Shown here in pieces: positions 24,501-32,305 of a stretch of DNA of 51,715 nt (the first letter of the stretch is position 1; every line of letters begins with the position of its first letter). Source of the DNA: an uncultured Parabacteroides sp. (GTDB lineage Bacteria > Bacteroidota > Bacteroidia > Bacteroidales > Tannerellaceae); contig CASFJQ010000015.1 of assembly GCA_949295065.1 (NCBI GenBank), positions 1 to 51,715 of the forward strand, written 5' to 3'. Position numbers and translations under genes: made by a program. The notes under the pieces were generated by a model. That model searched no databases, had not been told where the DNA came from, and saw only the letters and a program-made list of their open reading frames with translations.

Positions 24501-24593
24501 CTTAAAGAAGGCAAGGACACCGCCTATAAGCATTATGGCAAGGAAGAAGTATATGACCTTTTTGTTCTCAAGAGAATATTTAGGTATATTCAT
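21552..24593 (-). CDS. Efflux RND transporter permease (AcrB/hydrophobe-amphiphile family)
   Basis: The 1013-residue proton-driven pump has the twelve-helix, two-porter-domain layout of AcrB-like proteins: TM1 near residues 13-30, a periplasmic porter, GMLVDNAIVVTDNA in TM4, and GLIGMNIKNAIVLVDE in the second half with the conserved Lys. The TM4 motif has Asp-Asn where AcrB has Asp-Asp, a variation seen in other family members that leaves one proton-relay Asp. It starts 12 nt after the adaptor gene. The likely job is export of amphiphilic toxins such as bile salts, dyes or antibiotics; the substrate is inference. Confidence 0.95.
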   Translation of the reverse strand: MNIPKYSLENKKVIYFFLAIMLIGGVLAFFKLPKKEDSPFVIKQAVLMTQYPGADPLEVEKLVTEPIEREIQSMSDVFQIKSESYFGMSKITIELDPTIPPENMPVKWDELRRKVSNIQPKLPSGASSISVSDDFGDVFGIYYALTADDGFSFREMRDWAQKIKTELTPIDGVQKVFLYGEQTEVVNVSISVPKLANLGIDPNMIQQTLQTQNLLVNTGEITTGAYQLRVRTEGTYNSIDDIRNQLIVTKNGNEVRLGDIAEIERGYLNPPNNLMRVNGMRAIGIGVATGAKDDVVAVGNAVEERLGEMKSLFPIGMELESIYPENRIAHDANNGFIINLIESLLIVIVIIFMVMGTRAGMLVGSSLLFSVGGTLLIMLVMGVGLNRTSLAAFIIAMGMLVDNAIVVTDNAQIGIKRGMSRYQALIDGATKPQWALLGATFIAVCSFLPMYMAPASVAEIVKPLFIVLAVSLGLSWILALTQTTTFGNFILKEAVPGETKNPYDTKLYHKFELFIQKLIKRRFVTLTTVITTLVISFVVMALMPQSFFPIMNKPYFRADLIFPEGYSIREVEKNVLKIEEYLKNNENIKSYSVTMGGSPVRYYLASSSMGPKPNFANILIETKEAEDAPAEESKFYDYMVGNYPDILTRSSLFALSPVPDAAIEIGFIGDNIDTLVSLTEQAKEIARKYDMVMEVRDSWGNKVPVWKPNFSQEKGLRLGITRQQVAYSLRSATNGIPLGEYREGDLFMPILMKDAELDSMNLNDVKTLPVYSAKGKSVKVEQVIDNFPLEYDFNVVKRHNRQRAMMMQCEPKRGANTMEAFSHLWKEIQENVKVPEGYKLQYFGEQLEQDKGNNAIAANIPLMFGLIYVTLLLLFPQHYRKPVLIMLMLPLIFIGVVFGLIVFGKSLDFFAMLGLLGLIGMNIKNAIVLVDEIGLLQSGGMEPLKAVIEATKTRIVPVTMASGTTILGMLPLLGDAMFAGMAATIMGGLLISTILTIFVLPVAYCIFFKIKIS

Positions 24594-24605
24594 TTCTTTA
24601 TGATT

Positions 24606-25685
24606 TTAGTCTGTTAGTAATTTAACCTGCTGTTCGTCCACCAGTCTTGTAGCACCGGCAACAACAACTTTCTCTCCGGCTTTTACGCCTTCGGCAACGA
24701 TTACGTTGTCTCTGGATACAAGTCCGCCATCTTTGATTTTACGTTTCTCAACCTTCTGAGTTCCCTGGTTGTAGATGAATACAAACTTGTCATTGCTCTT
24801 TGTATCTGCCACGACTGCCGACAATGGAACAAGCACAGTGTTGCTGTCGAAAGTTCCTTCCTTGATATTCAGGATAACGCGGCAGGAGAAACCTACGGCA
24901 ACCTTATATTTCTCAAGGTCGAAATCTTTATCGTCAATTGTCAGATAAACAGGAAGACCGGAACCATCAGGCGAAGCCTCTACAAAATCCTTTACGCTAG
25001 CCTTGAATTTCTTCCCCTTGTAGTTGTCGAACTCCACAAACAGTTCGTGAGGGGTAGAGAAATAGACCATATTGGTCTCAGGCATGGTGAATTGAACAAG
25101 TAATTTGTTCGGATTGATAAGGCAAACGATTCCCTGACCTGCCTGAACCTTCTGATAATTCTCTACATACTTTTTCTGTATGAAGCCTTCAAAAGGAGCT
25201 TTAAGCTTTGTCTGTTCCAGCATATTTCCGGCATAGTTGAATGCTGCTTCGGCATTGGAGAATGCTGCTTCGGTTGACTCATATTCCTGTTTTGATATTG
25301 CCTGTTTTGCAAGAAGTCGTTTTGCTCTTTCCAACTGAGCCTTGGCTGTCTGGAAAGAAGATTTCTTTGCTTCATATTCCCATTTGAAATCCTGAGGGTC
25401 TATTTCGGCGATTACCTGTCCTGCTTTTACTTTTTCTCCTTCATCAACATTGAGAGAAACAAGCGGGCCGGACATCTTGAATGCCAAGTCGCTGAACTGG
25501 TCTGACGAAACGACTCCACTGAATGATTTTTCCACTATTCCAAGAGAAACGGCTTCGGTAACTTTAACCGGTCTTGGATTGTGGTCTTTTACCTGAGGCT
25601 GGCTGCATGACACCAGACTGCCGGCAACGAGAACGCAAATCAATTTTCCTTGTTTCAAGAACTGAGGTAAGATTTCTTTTTTCAT
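24606..25685 (-). CDS. Efflux RND periplasmic adaptor lipoprotein
   Basis: The 359-residue membrane fusion protein has a lipoprotein signal ending GSLVSC|SQ. It shows lipoyl halves (FKMSGPLVSLNVDEGEKVKAGQVIAEIDPQD; LKAPFEGFIQKKYVENYQKVQAGQGI) around a short Lys/Ala/Glu coiled-coil hairpin, then beta-barrel and membrane-proximal domains (VVVAGATRLVDEQQVKLL). It is the first gene of the operon, links the RND pump to its TolC, and diverges from an AraC-type regulator at 25907. A near-consensus -7 (minus-strand TTTATTTG, 25738-25745) lies upstream. Confidence 0.94.
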   Translation of the reverse strand: MKKEILPQFLKQGKLICVLVAGSLVSCSQPQVKDHNPRPVKVTEAVSLGIVEKSFSGVVSSDQFSDLAFKMSGPLVSLNVDEGEKVKAGQVIAEIDPQDFKWEYEAKKSSFQTAKAQLERAKRLLAKQAISKQEYESTEAAFSNAEAAFNYAGNMLEQTKLKAPFEGFIQKKYVENYQKVQAGQGIVCLINPNKLLVQFTMPETNMVYFSTPHELFVEFDNYKGKKFKASVKDFVEASPDGSGLPVYLTIDDKDFDLEKYKVAVGFSCRVILNIKEGTFDSNTVLVPLSAVVADTKSNDKFVFIYNQGTQKVEKRKIKDGGLVSRDNVIVAEGVKAGEKVVVAGATRLVDEQQVKLLTD

Positions 25686-25906
25686 TTTATTATTGAAATT
25701 ATAGTTATAAATTCTAGTCTCTATTTCTTTTTTGATGCAAATAAAGGAGATTTAGAACAATAAGTAGCTAGATATTTTTCCATATAAGTGTTCTCTTTTT
25801 CCTTTGTATTTCTAAAAAGGAAATAAGGGATAATAATGAGGATATTTGTAACACCATGTTTTGGCTTTTTATTCGTTATTTCGCAACAAGAAAAAGAAAA
25901 ACTGAT

Positions 25907-26827
25907 ATGAAAGAGGAAATAATGACAAAAGTGCTTTCTTTTATGGACAACAGGCTTGCCATAATTGAGGATTTGAAAAGCTTGAATTCGGAAGATGTTG
26001 TAAAGCTCGAGTCGCACGTGACTGTTCTTTGCCTTCGTGGAAAAGCTTCATTATATATAAATGGTGAGGCCCATGAGATTAAAGCAAACGATTTGCTTAT
26101 TTGCCATCCCAATATAATATTGGAGAAAAGTATGGTGAGTTTTGATTTCTTTTGCCGGTGCATTATTATGTCTCCTGAGTATATACGTCAGTTGGCAATG
26201 TTGTCAAACGATTCGTGGGAAGTGAAGAAATTTCTGGAAAATACTCCGGTCTTGTCGCTGTCTGAAGAAGAGGTTGGCTTGCTATGTCATTATTACGACC
26301 TTCTTTATTCGAAACTGATAGGGAAGAAACGCACGCACCAGCGCGAGCTGATAGATTCGTTGTTTCAGGCTTTCCTGTATGAGTTTACTGATATACTGGA
26401 ACGCTTCATAAGTGTTTCAGCTCCTACTTACACAACATCTGAAACTATTTTCCGTGATTTCATAGATTTGCTTACGGCTACTTATCCCAAAGAAAGACGT
26501 GTGTCGTTCTATGCCGACAAGCTGAATATAACACCGAAATATTTATCAGTGATATGCAAGAAAGTGGCAGGTCAGACGGCTTCTGACCTGATAGATAAAT
26601 ATGTTATGAATGATATCCAATATTTACTGAAGAAACAGAATATAAGTATAAAGGAAATAGTGAACGAACAGAATTTTCCCAATATCTCATTTTTCGGAAA
26701 ATTTGTGAAGAAACATCTCGGTGTGTCTCCAAAGATGTATAGGGAACAGTTGGCTGATATGAAATTATCAGTGGTTGATGGTGTTGCTTCAGAAAGAATC
26801 GATGCCGAAAGAGAAAGGCAACAGTGA
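25907..26827 (+). CDS. AraC family transcriptional regulator of the efflux operon
   Basis: The protein has an N-terminal cupin-like sensor (VTVLCLRGKASLYINGEAHEIKANDLLICHPNIILE) and a C-terminal AraC helix-turn-helix pair (RVSFYADKLNITPKYLSVICKKVAGQTASDLIDKY and SIKEIVNEQNFPNISFFGKFVKKHLGVSPKMYRE). Start choice is uncertain: ATG 25907 (MKEEIMTKVL) is used, ATG 25922 has the better purine-rich site, and ATG 25856 would add residues unlike the family. It is divergent from the adaptor-RND-TolC operon and so probably controls it in response to a small ligand. Its 3' end overlaps cdd by 39 nt tail-to-tail. Confidence 0.9.
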   Translation: MKEEIMTKVLSFMDNRLAIIEDLKSLNSEDVVKLESHVTVLCLRGKASLYINGEAHEIKANDLLICHPNIILEKSMVSFDFFCRCIIMSPEYIRQLAMLSNDSWEVKKFLENTPVLSLSEEEVGLLCHYYDLLYSKLIGKKRTHQRELIDSLFQAFLYEFTDILERFISVSAPTYTTSETIFRDFIDLLTATYPKERRVSFYADKLNITPKYLSVICKKVAGQTASDLIDKYVMNDIQYLLKKQNISIKEIVNEQNFPNISFFGKFVKKHLGVSPKMYREQLADMKLSVVDGVASERIDAERERQQ

Positions 26828-27262
26828 AGAAACTGATTTCAGTATTTTTGTTTCTTCTTTTCCGCACAGGAGAATTCTTATTTTCTGTTTGAAGCGTTGT
26901 TCTGTCTCCAGCAAAACTTGGCAGCATGAACCGCAAGGAGAAATAGTATCAGTTATCGTATCATTATATACTGCAGCTATGGCAATGGCAATGACTGCTT
27001 TGTCCGGATATTGCGCACCGGCAGAAAAAAGAGCTACTCTTTCCGCACATAGTCCGGAAGGATATGCTATGTTTTCCTGATTGTTTCCGCATACAATTGT
27101 ACCGTCTGATAACAATAGGGCAGCTCCTACGTGGAATTTGGAATAAGGAGCGTATGCTTTCATTGCAGCATTAACAGCAAAGTCGAACAGTTGTTTGTCT
27201 GATTTGCTCAATTCGTTGTTATGGAGCTGTTCATATTGGATTTGAATGGTATTTGATTTCAT
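26789..27262 (-). CDS. cdd: Cytidine deaminase
   Basis: The 157-residue enzyme of pyrimidine salvage converts cytidine and deoxycytidine to uridine forms. Zinc-site motifs are intact: CAERVALF with the first Cys ligand and the proton-shuttle Glu, and SPCGSCCQVLLE with the PCxxC pair. AYAPYSKFHVGAALL is the substrate-binding N-terminal phrase. The ATG at 27262 is chosen because the upstream extension (MSSCQLVILKLS...) is encoded by TTGACAAG-type repeat sequence. It converges on the AraC gene with a 39-nt overlap of coding regions. Confidence 0.93.
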   Translation of the reverse strand: MKSNTIQIQYEQLHNNELSKSDKQLFDFAVNAAMKAYAPYSKFHVGAALLLSDGTIVCGNNQENIAYPSGLCAERVALFSAGAQYPDKAVIAIAIAAVYNDTITDTISPCGSCCQVLLETEQRFKQKIRILLCGKEETKILKSVSSLLPFSFGIDSF

Positions 27263-27287
27263 GTCTATAATAAATAAGCTTAATTTC

Positions 27288-27412
27288 AAGATAACAAGTT
27301 GACAAGAAGACAAGTTGACAAGATTTTTAGATAATAGATTGTAAAGTTACAGGTGTTTTGCCCTTGTTTACTTATCTCTGAAACCTTGTTGACTTTTAAG
27401 TTGAGCAACTTG
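27288..27412. repeat. TTGACAAG repeat cluster upstream of cdd
   Basis: Two TTGACAAG copies (27293-27322) face a CTTGTTGACTTTTAAGTTG segment near 27383-27402, giving weak inverted complementarity. It occupies the presumed cdd leader. A near-consensus minus-strand -7 (TAACTTTA, 27342-27349) lies inside it. Confidence 0.5.
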
Positions 27413-27424
27413 CGAAACTAGAAT

Positions 27425-27486
27425 AAATAAAAAAGAGTTTTTGAGATGCATGGTTACATATACAACTCATACAATCTCAAAAACTC
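27425..27486 (-). terminator. Terminator of the phosphohexomutase gene
   Basis: A perfect 13-bp stem (27435-27447 with 27474-27486) is followed on the minus strand by a TTTTTTATTTATT tail. Confidence 0.82.
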
Positions 27487-27505
27487 CTAAAAATATATTA
27501 TGGGC

Positions 27506-29254
27506 TTAAATTCCTAGAGAAGCCTTGATTGCTTCAATCTTTTCGACTGCAGCTTTTTCAGCAGCTTCAAGTTCGTCAACGCTGTTTACTTTAGAGTGAA
27601 CTTCGCAATAGAACTTGATTTTAGGTTCAGTTCCTGAAGGACGGATTGAAACTTTTGTGTTGTCTTCAGTGAAATACTGGATAACATTTGAAGTAGTAGG
27701 CATATCCAATGAAATAACTTCATCTTCAACATAATCCTTACCTTTCAATGTTGCAAAGTCATACATATATGTAACCTTTGAACCAGCAATTTCAGTAAGA
27801 GGATTTTCACGGAAATGTTTCATCATAGCTTCGATTTCTTCAGCACCGCTCTTACCTTTCTTAACTACAGAAATACCTTTTTCTTTTGAGAAGCCATATT
27901 CAACATAAATCTTCTGTAAAAGCTGATACATTGTGATGCCCTGGTCTTTAGCCCAAGCAGCGATTTCTGCAAGGATAGCACAAGCAGAAACTGCATCCTT
28001 GTCACGAACAAAGTCTTCGCACAAGAAACCGTAGCTTTCTTCGCCACCGCCGATATAGTTCTTCTTGCCTTCGTTCTGTTTCATCACGTTAGCAATCCAT
28101 TTGAAGCCAGTGTAAACGTCATACATTTCAACACCGTTTTGTTCAGCGATAGTGCGGATGGTTTCAGTAGTAACGATAGTTTTTACGATATATTCTTTAC
28201 CCTGAACCTTGCCAAGTTCTTTCCAGCGAGTAATCAAATAATAAACGAACATCAAAGCAGTCTGGTTACCGTTCAAAAGAACCCATTCGCCTTCGTTGTT
28301 CTTAACAGCTGCACCAACGCGGTCTGCATCAGGGTCTGAAGCAAGAACCAATTCAGCGTCAGTTTCTTTTGCTTTCTCAACAGCCATAGCCAAAGCTGCA
28401 GGTTCCTCTGGGTTTGGAGAAACTACAGTTGGGAAGTCGCCGCTTACAACGTCCTGTTCAGGAACATGGATAATATTAGTGAAGCCATATGCTGCCAAAG
28501 CCTGAGGAACAAGTTTCACACCTGTACCATGGATAGGAGTGTAGACAATCTTCATGTCTTTGTGACGTGAGATAGCTTCAGGAGACAAAGAAATTGTCTT
28601 CAAATCGTTGACATACATATTGTCGATTTCCTCACCGATAACTTCGATAAGCTCTTTGTTGCCTTTGAATTTGATATCGCTTGCGTTACGGATTTTGTTT
28701 ACTTCAGCAATAGTGTTCTTGTCGTGAGGAGCAATCATCTGAGCACCGTCGTTCCAGTATGCCTTATATCCGTTGTATTCTTTAGGATTGTGAGATGCAG
28801 TAAGGATAATACCGCTCTGGCATCCAAGTTTACGGATAGCATATGACATTTCAGGAGTAGGACGAAGGCTTTCGAAAATATAAACCTTGATTCCGTTTGC
28901 AGAGAAAATATCTGCAGAAATTTCAGCAAATTTACGGCTGTTGTTGCGGCAATCGTGACCGATAACAACTTTTATTTCGTCTAATTCAGAAAATTCCTGT
29001 TTCAAATAGTTTGAAAGACCTTGTGTTGCAGCACCAACAGTATAGATATTCATACGGTTAGAACCAACACCCATAATACCTCGCAAACCACCTGTGCCGA
29101 ATTCCAAGTCCTTATAGAAGCATTCTATAAGTTCAGTTGGGTCTTCATTGTCCAACAGAGCTTGAACTTGTGCACGAGTTTCTGCGTCATAACTTTCTGT
29201 AAGCCATCCTTGTGCCTTACTTCTTACCATTTCTAAAAGTTCGTTGTTTTCCAT
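27506..29254 (-). CDS. Phospho-sugar mutase (phosphoglucomutase/phosphomannomutase)
   Basis: The 582-residue alpha-D-phosphohexomutase interconverts hexose 1- and 6-phosphates. The catalytic phosphoserine loop is GIILTASHNPKEYNGYK, the metal loop is LASDPDADRVGAAV, the sugar-binding loop is GGGEESYGF, and the phosphate-binding loop is RPSGTEPKIKFY. The length is that of the long PGM2/PgcA-like branch. The start is placed at MENNELLEMV (29254); upstream codons cover the promoter. It supplies glucose 1-phosphate for nucleotide sugars and glycogen. It is highly expressed by codon use and transcribed from its own promoter. Confidence 0.94.
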   Translation of the reverse strand: MENNELLEMVRSKAQGWLTESYDAETRAQVQALLDNEDPTELIECFYKDLEFGTGGLRGIMGVGSNRMNIYTVGAATQGLSNYLKQEFSELDEIKVVIGHDCRNNSRKFAEISADIFSANGIKVYIFESLRPTPEMSYAIRKLGCQSGIILTASHNPKEYNGYKAYWNDGAQMIAPHDKNTIAEVNKIRNASDIKFKGNKELIEVIGEEIDNMYVNDLKTISLSPEAISRHKDMKIVYTPIHGTGVKLVPQALAAYGFTNIIHVPEQDVVSGDFPTVVSPNPEEPAALAMAVEKAKETDAELVLASDPDADRVGAAVKNNEGEWVLLNGNQTALMFVYYLITRWKELGKVQGKEYIVKTIVTTETIRTIAEQNGVEMYDVYTGFKWIANVMKQNEGKKNYIGGGEESYGFLCEDFVRDKDAVSACAILAEIAAWAKDQGITMYQLLQKIYVEYGFSKEKGISVVKKGKSGAEEIEAMMKHFRENPLTEIAGSKVTYMYDFATLKGKDYVEDEVISLDMPTTSNVIQYFTEDNTKVSIRPSGTEPKIKFYCEVHSKVNSVDELEAAEKAAVEKIEAIKASLGI

Positions 29255-29304
29255 GTCTATATTATATTGTGTTTTATTGTTGTTCAAAATTTTGAATGCA
29301 ATAA

Positions 29305-29333
29305 CAAATTTACGAAAAAATATTAATAACAAA
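29305..29333 (-). promoter_or_regulatory. Promoter of the phosphohexomutase gene
   Basis: Minus-strand TTTG (29330-29333), 17 nt, then TAAATTTG (29305-29312). The -7 is exact; the spacer is a little short. Confidence 0.5.
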
Positions 29334-29337
29334 AGCT

Positions 29338-31074
29338 TTATCTGTTTTTTTTGACTTTAGTAAGTGTCTCAGAGCTATAGTTGAATGTATATTCATATAT
29401 GGACTCATTGTCGCAGGCGTCTTTGACATATAATTTTAAAATATGTTTTCCCGGTTTAAGACGTTCATTGTCGTAAGTGTAAGTTATGACGGACTTGTTG
29501 TTCATTTTGAATAATGCGTATTCTCCGTCTATTTCTCCTCTGTATGTTTTTACACCGCTGAGATCGTCCGTAAGGCGGAAAACTATTTTCTTTTTCTTGT
29601 TCCAAGTTTCCTTGCCGACAGGAATAATTGAAGGTTTCTTAGTGTCTTTCCTTACTGTGTATGCTCCCAGTTCCCTTATTTCTCCGTTTACCCAACCGTT
29701 CTTATATGTTCCGCCAATCCATCTTGGCTTGCCTTTGCTCCATTGTACTATTCCGTATTGCTTTTTGTTTTTCAGAGTGTCAGCATCGGAATTTATTTTC
29801 AGAGACAACATTGCCTTTTTGTGTAGTGCGACAGGCTCGTCGTTCAGATAATGGGTTGGAGCCATCAGAGTTGTATCATTGCGGACAGAGTATTTTATGT
29901 AAACACTCTGGTATAAGTTTCCTTTAGGAATATGCATTCGCACACCTTTTGCTCCGAAACGGTTGTCCTTGCTCCATATAAATAATTCTCTTCCTTCTGT
30001 TTCTGCCGTCGGAATATCTTGTTTTTTCCCTTTTACCGGAATCTTCAGAGTAGTAGTATTTCCAAAATAATCTTTCAGTGTATATACGAAGTTATATGTC
30101 TTTTCTTCATTAATATTTACTATACCTCTGTTTCTTGCCGATAAGAATCTCAACTTGTTTCCTGGGTCAACAAAACTTTTAATATAGAAAGAATTGTTGT
30201 TCTTCCAGTCAGCATAATCAATCAGGCTGTTCAGATATCTTGTCTCGCTGAATGCAAAACGGTCAATCTCGCTGTTGAAAATTTCTTCTCCGTCCACAGA
30301 AAGAGAAATGGAGCTAACTCCATATATATTTGGTGTTCCATCCATTTTGTCGTAGCATTTTATGGCAAAACCAATTTCACCCCATGCTTCAACAGCTTCA
30401 GCCTTTTGTTTCTTTGACTTTGCGTCGTTTATGATTTTAATATTCTGCTTCTTGGACGAACTGTTTACAATTCCACCTCCTTCGATGGGATAAACTTTGA
30501 CACCTCTTATCTCCGGAGCAGTTTTGTCTTTTATTTCATTGCTGAAATATGGAATTGGATCCATAATGTCTTCACTTTTTGTATCTCTAACTTCAAAGTG
30601 CAGGTGAGGGCCTCCGGAACTTCCTGTATTGCCTGAATAAGCAACTATTTCACCCTTCTTTACAGGAAACATATCTGATTTTGGAAAAAGATTTACAGAG
30701 AAGGATTCCTGGGCATATTGTTGTTCCTTGATATATTTCTCCACTTTGGCAGGAAACTTTTTCAGATGTCCATAGACCGTTGTAGTTCCATCCGGATGGT
30801 CGATATACAGACAATTCCCATATCCGCTTGGGCTTACTGAAATCCTTGAAACATATCCGTCCTGAACAGCTTTAATGGGTTTACCTTCAGTTCCCTGAGT
30901 CTTGAAGTCTATCCCTGAGTGGAAATGGTTGGCACGCAATTCTCCGAAATTGCCACTCAGCAGAGCCGGAAAATCAAACGGGTTGGGTAATTGCTTTTTT
31001 GTCTGTGCAGTAGCATCTGCTCCAACACTTGCCGAAAATAATATTGAAATTGCTAATATTTGTTTTAGTTTCAT
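29338..31074 (-). CDS. M23 family metallopeptidase (LytM-type endopeptidase)
   Basis: The 578-residue secreted protein has an N-terminal signal (ILAISILFSASVGADATAQ). An unusually N-terminal LytM domain follows: HFHSGIDF carries the first His and Asp zinc ligands and GPHLHFEV the second His pair, with GYGNCLYIDHPDGTTTVYGHL between. The active site is complete, so peptidoglycan peptide cross-links are the likely target. The remaining 380 residues are beta-rich, with Ig-like phrases such as VYPIEGGGIVN and RLKPGKHILKLYVKDACDNES near the C-terminus. The start at MKLKQILAIS is chosen over an upstream in-frame TTG-type extension. It has its own promoter. Confidence 0.92.
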   Translation of the reverse strand: MKLKQILAISILFSASVGADATAQTKKQLPNPFDFPALLSGNFGELRANHFHSGIDFKTQGTEGKPIKAVQDGYVSRISVSPSGYGNCLYIDHPDGTTTVYGHLKKFPAKVEKYIKEQQYAQESFSVNLFPKSDMFPVKKGEIVAYSGNTGSSGGPHLHFEVRDTKSEDIMDPIPYFSNEIKDKTAPEIRGVKVYPIEGGGIVNSSSKKQNIKIINDAKSKKQKAEAVEAWGEIGFAIKCYDKMDGTPNIYGVSSISLSVDGEEIFNSEIDRFAFSETRYLNSLIDYADWKNNNSFYIKSFVDPGNKLRFLSARNRGIVNINEEKTYNFVYTLKDYFGNTTTLKIPVKGKKQDIPTAETEGRELFIWSKDNRFGAKGVRMHIPKGNLYQSVYIKYSVRNDTTLMAPTHYLNDEPVALHKKAMLSLKINSDADTLKNKKQYGIVQWSKGKPRWIGGTYKNGWVNGEIRELGAYTVRKDTKKPSIIPVGKETWNKKKKIVFRLTDDLSGVKTYRGEIDGEYALFKMNNKSVITYTYDNERLKPGKHILKLYVKDACDNESIYEYTFNYSSETLTKVKKNR

Positions 31075-31095
31075 TATAATCTTAGTTTGTGATAA

Positions 31096-31127
31096 CAAAG
31101 GTAATGTTTTAGATTTCATAAGTCAAA
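31096..31127 (-). promoter_or_regulatory. Promoter of the M23 peptidase gene
   Basis: Minus-strand TTTG (31124-31127), 20 nt, then TACCTTTG (31096-31103): exact consensus, with the -7 ending about 22 nt before the ATG. Confidence 0.68.
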
Positions 31128-31269
31128 TGATTTTTCTTGGCCATGAACTTATTAATTGACACTATGAAATGTTTGACATTTTTTCGGAAACATTTGACAT
31201 TTCGTTTAAAACAACGGATATTTCAGAAGAAACATTATTATGTATTTACAAGAATTTCGCATTAACCGG

Positions 31270-32298
31270 TTATGGAATAATTACGAAATCAGCCATGACA
31301 GGAAGATGGTCGCTGAATCCACCTTCATATTTATATCCATAATAAGTTCTGAAAGGTCTTTCTCCTTTCCATGTTCTGTCTGCTTTTAACAGGAATGATG
31401 GAGAATGGATTTTGTTGCTTCCTTCAATAAACTTTATCCGGCTTTTACCATATATAATATTAGTGTTTACAATTATATGGTCAATCTGGCTCCAGTTTCC
31501 CTGATATTTGTGCGTTCCTGCGGCATCAGAGAAAAGATTGTATAAGCTGTTACCTCCGATATTGTTATCCAAAACTTTTTCCGGCATATCTTTTGCCTTC
31601 AGGCCTTCTGTAAGAGTACGGCTTTGAGGTGTGTCGTTGAAGTCGCCCATTATAATAATGTTAGACTCCTTATTGTTATTCATAATTGAATCCGCTTTTT
31701 CTTTTATCAGGGATGCTGCATTAAGCCTTGCGTCTTCCGTCTCTTTCTCTCCTCCATATTTCGAAGGAAAATGAACTGTGAAAATATCCATTGAAACTGA
31801 ATGTAAAGTTTGTGCATTCAGGTAGAGAATCTGCCTCGTTGGTCTTTGTCTTTTTCCCGTGAATACATCAATATTCTCCTGATTCAGGACTCTTATAATA
31901 TCTCTTCTGTACAGGATAGCAACATTTATTCCTCTAACATCGTTTCCGTCTGTTATCCTGTATTCATACATGAAATTCTTCAATGATGTTTTTTCTGTAA
32001 GGTCTTTAAGTATGCTTTCGTTCTCAACTTCACACAGCCCGATTATAGCCGGGGGATTCCAGTCGGAAGCCGACAAAATAACTTTGGCAACTTGCTGAAG
32101 CTTGTGGTTATATCTTTTATTGGTCCAATGTCTGATTCCTTCCGGAGTGAAATCATCGTCGGATTTCTCTGGATTGTTTTCTGTGTCGAAGAAATTCTCC
32201 ACATTATAGAATAAAACACGAAAGACTTCTTGTCCTTTCGCTATGTCAGGAACAAGAAGCCTTAAGGTAAATATTAAAATTATGGAGTGAAATTTCAT
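31270..32298 (-). CDS. Endonuclease/exonuclease/phosphatase family protein, exported
   Basis: The 342-residue protein has an N-terminal signal (HSIILIFTLRLLVPDIAKGQE). The EEP fold motifs are VLFYNVENFFD, IGLCEVEN with the metal-binding Glu, FTVHFPSKYGG with the His, IIMGDFNDTP with the catalytic Asp and Asn, and GFSDHLPVMADF with the terminal Asp-His. It could be a nuclease, phosphodiesterase or inositol-phosphate phosphatase; the target is unknown. The ATG at 32298 is 7 nt after the lipoprotein stop, so the two form an operon. The longer frame upstream overlaps the lipoprotein gene and is rejected. Confidence 0.88.
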   Translation of the reverse strand: MKFHSIILIFTLRLLVPDIAKGQEVFRVLFYNVENFFDTENNPEKSDDDFTPEGIRHWTNKRYNHKLQQVAKVILSASDWNPPAIIGLCEVENESILKDLTEKTSLKNFMYEYRITDGNDVRGINVAILYRRDIIRVLNQENIDVFTGKRQRPTRQILYLNAQTLHSVSMDIFTVHFPSKYGGEKETEDARLNAASLIKEKADSIMNNNKESNIIIMGDFNDTPQSRTLTEGLKAKDMPEKVLDNNIGGNSLYNLFSDAAGTHKYQGNWSQIDHIIVNTNIIYGKSRIKFIEGSNKIHSPSFLLKADRTWKGERPFRTYYGYKYEGGFSDHLPVMADFVIIP

Positions 32299-32305
32299 GT
32301 TATAA

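Noticed and set aside
21552-24593. Loss of proton-relay function in the RND pump because of the Asp-Asn motif
   Set aside because: The VDNAIVV form is common in active relatives, and one Asp plus the Lys are retained.
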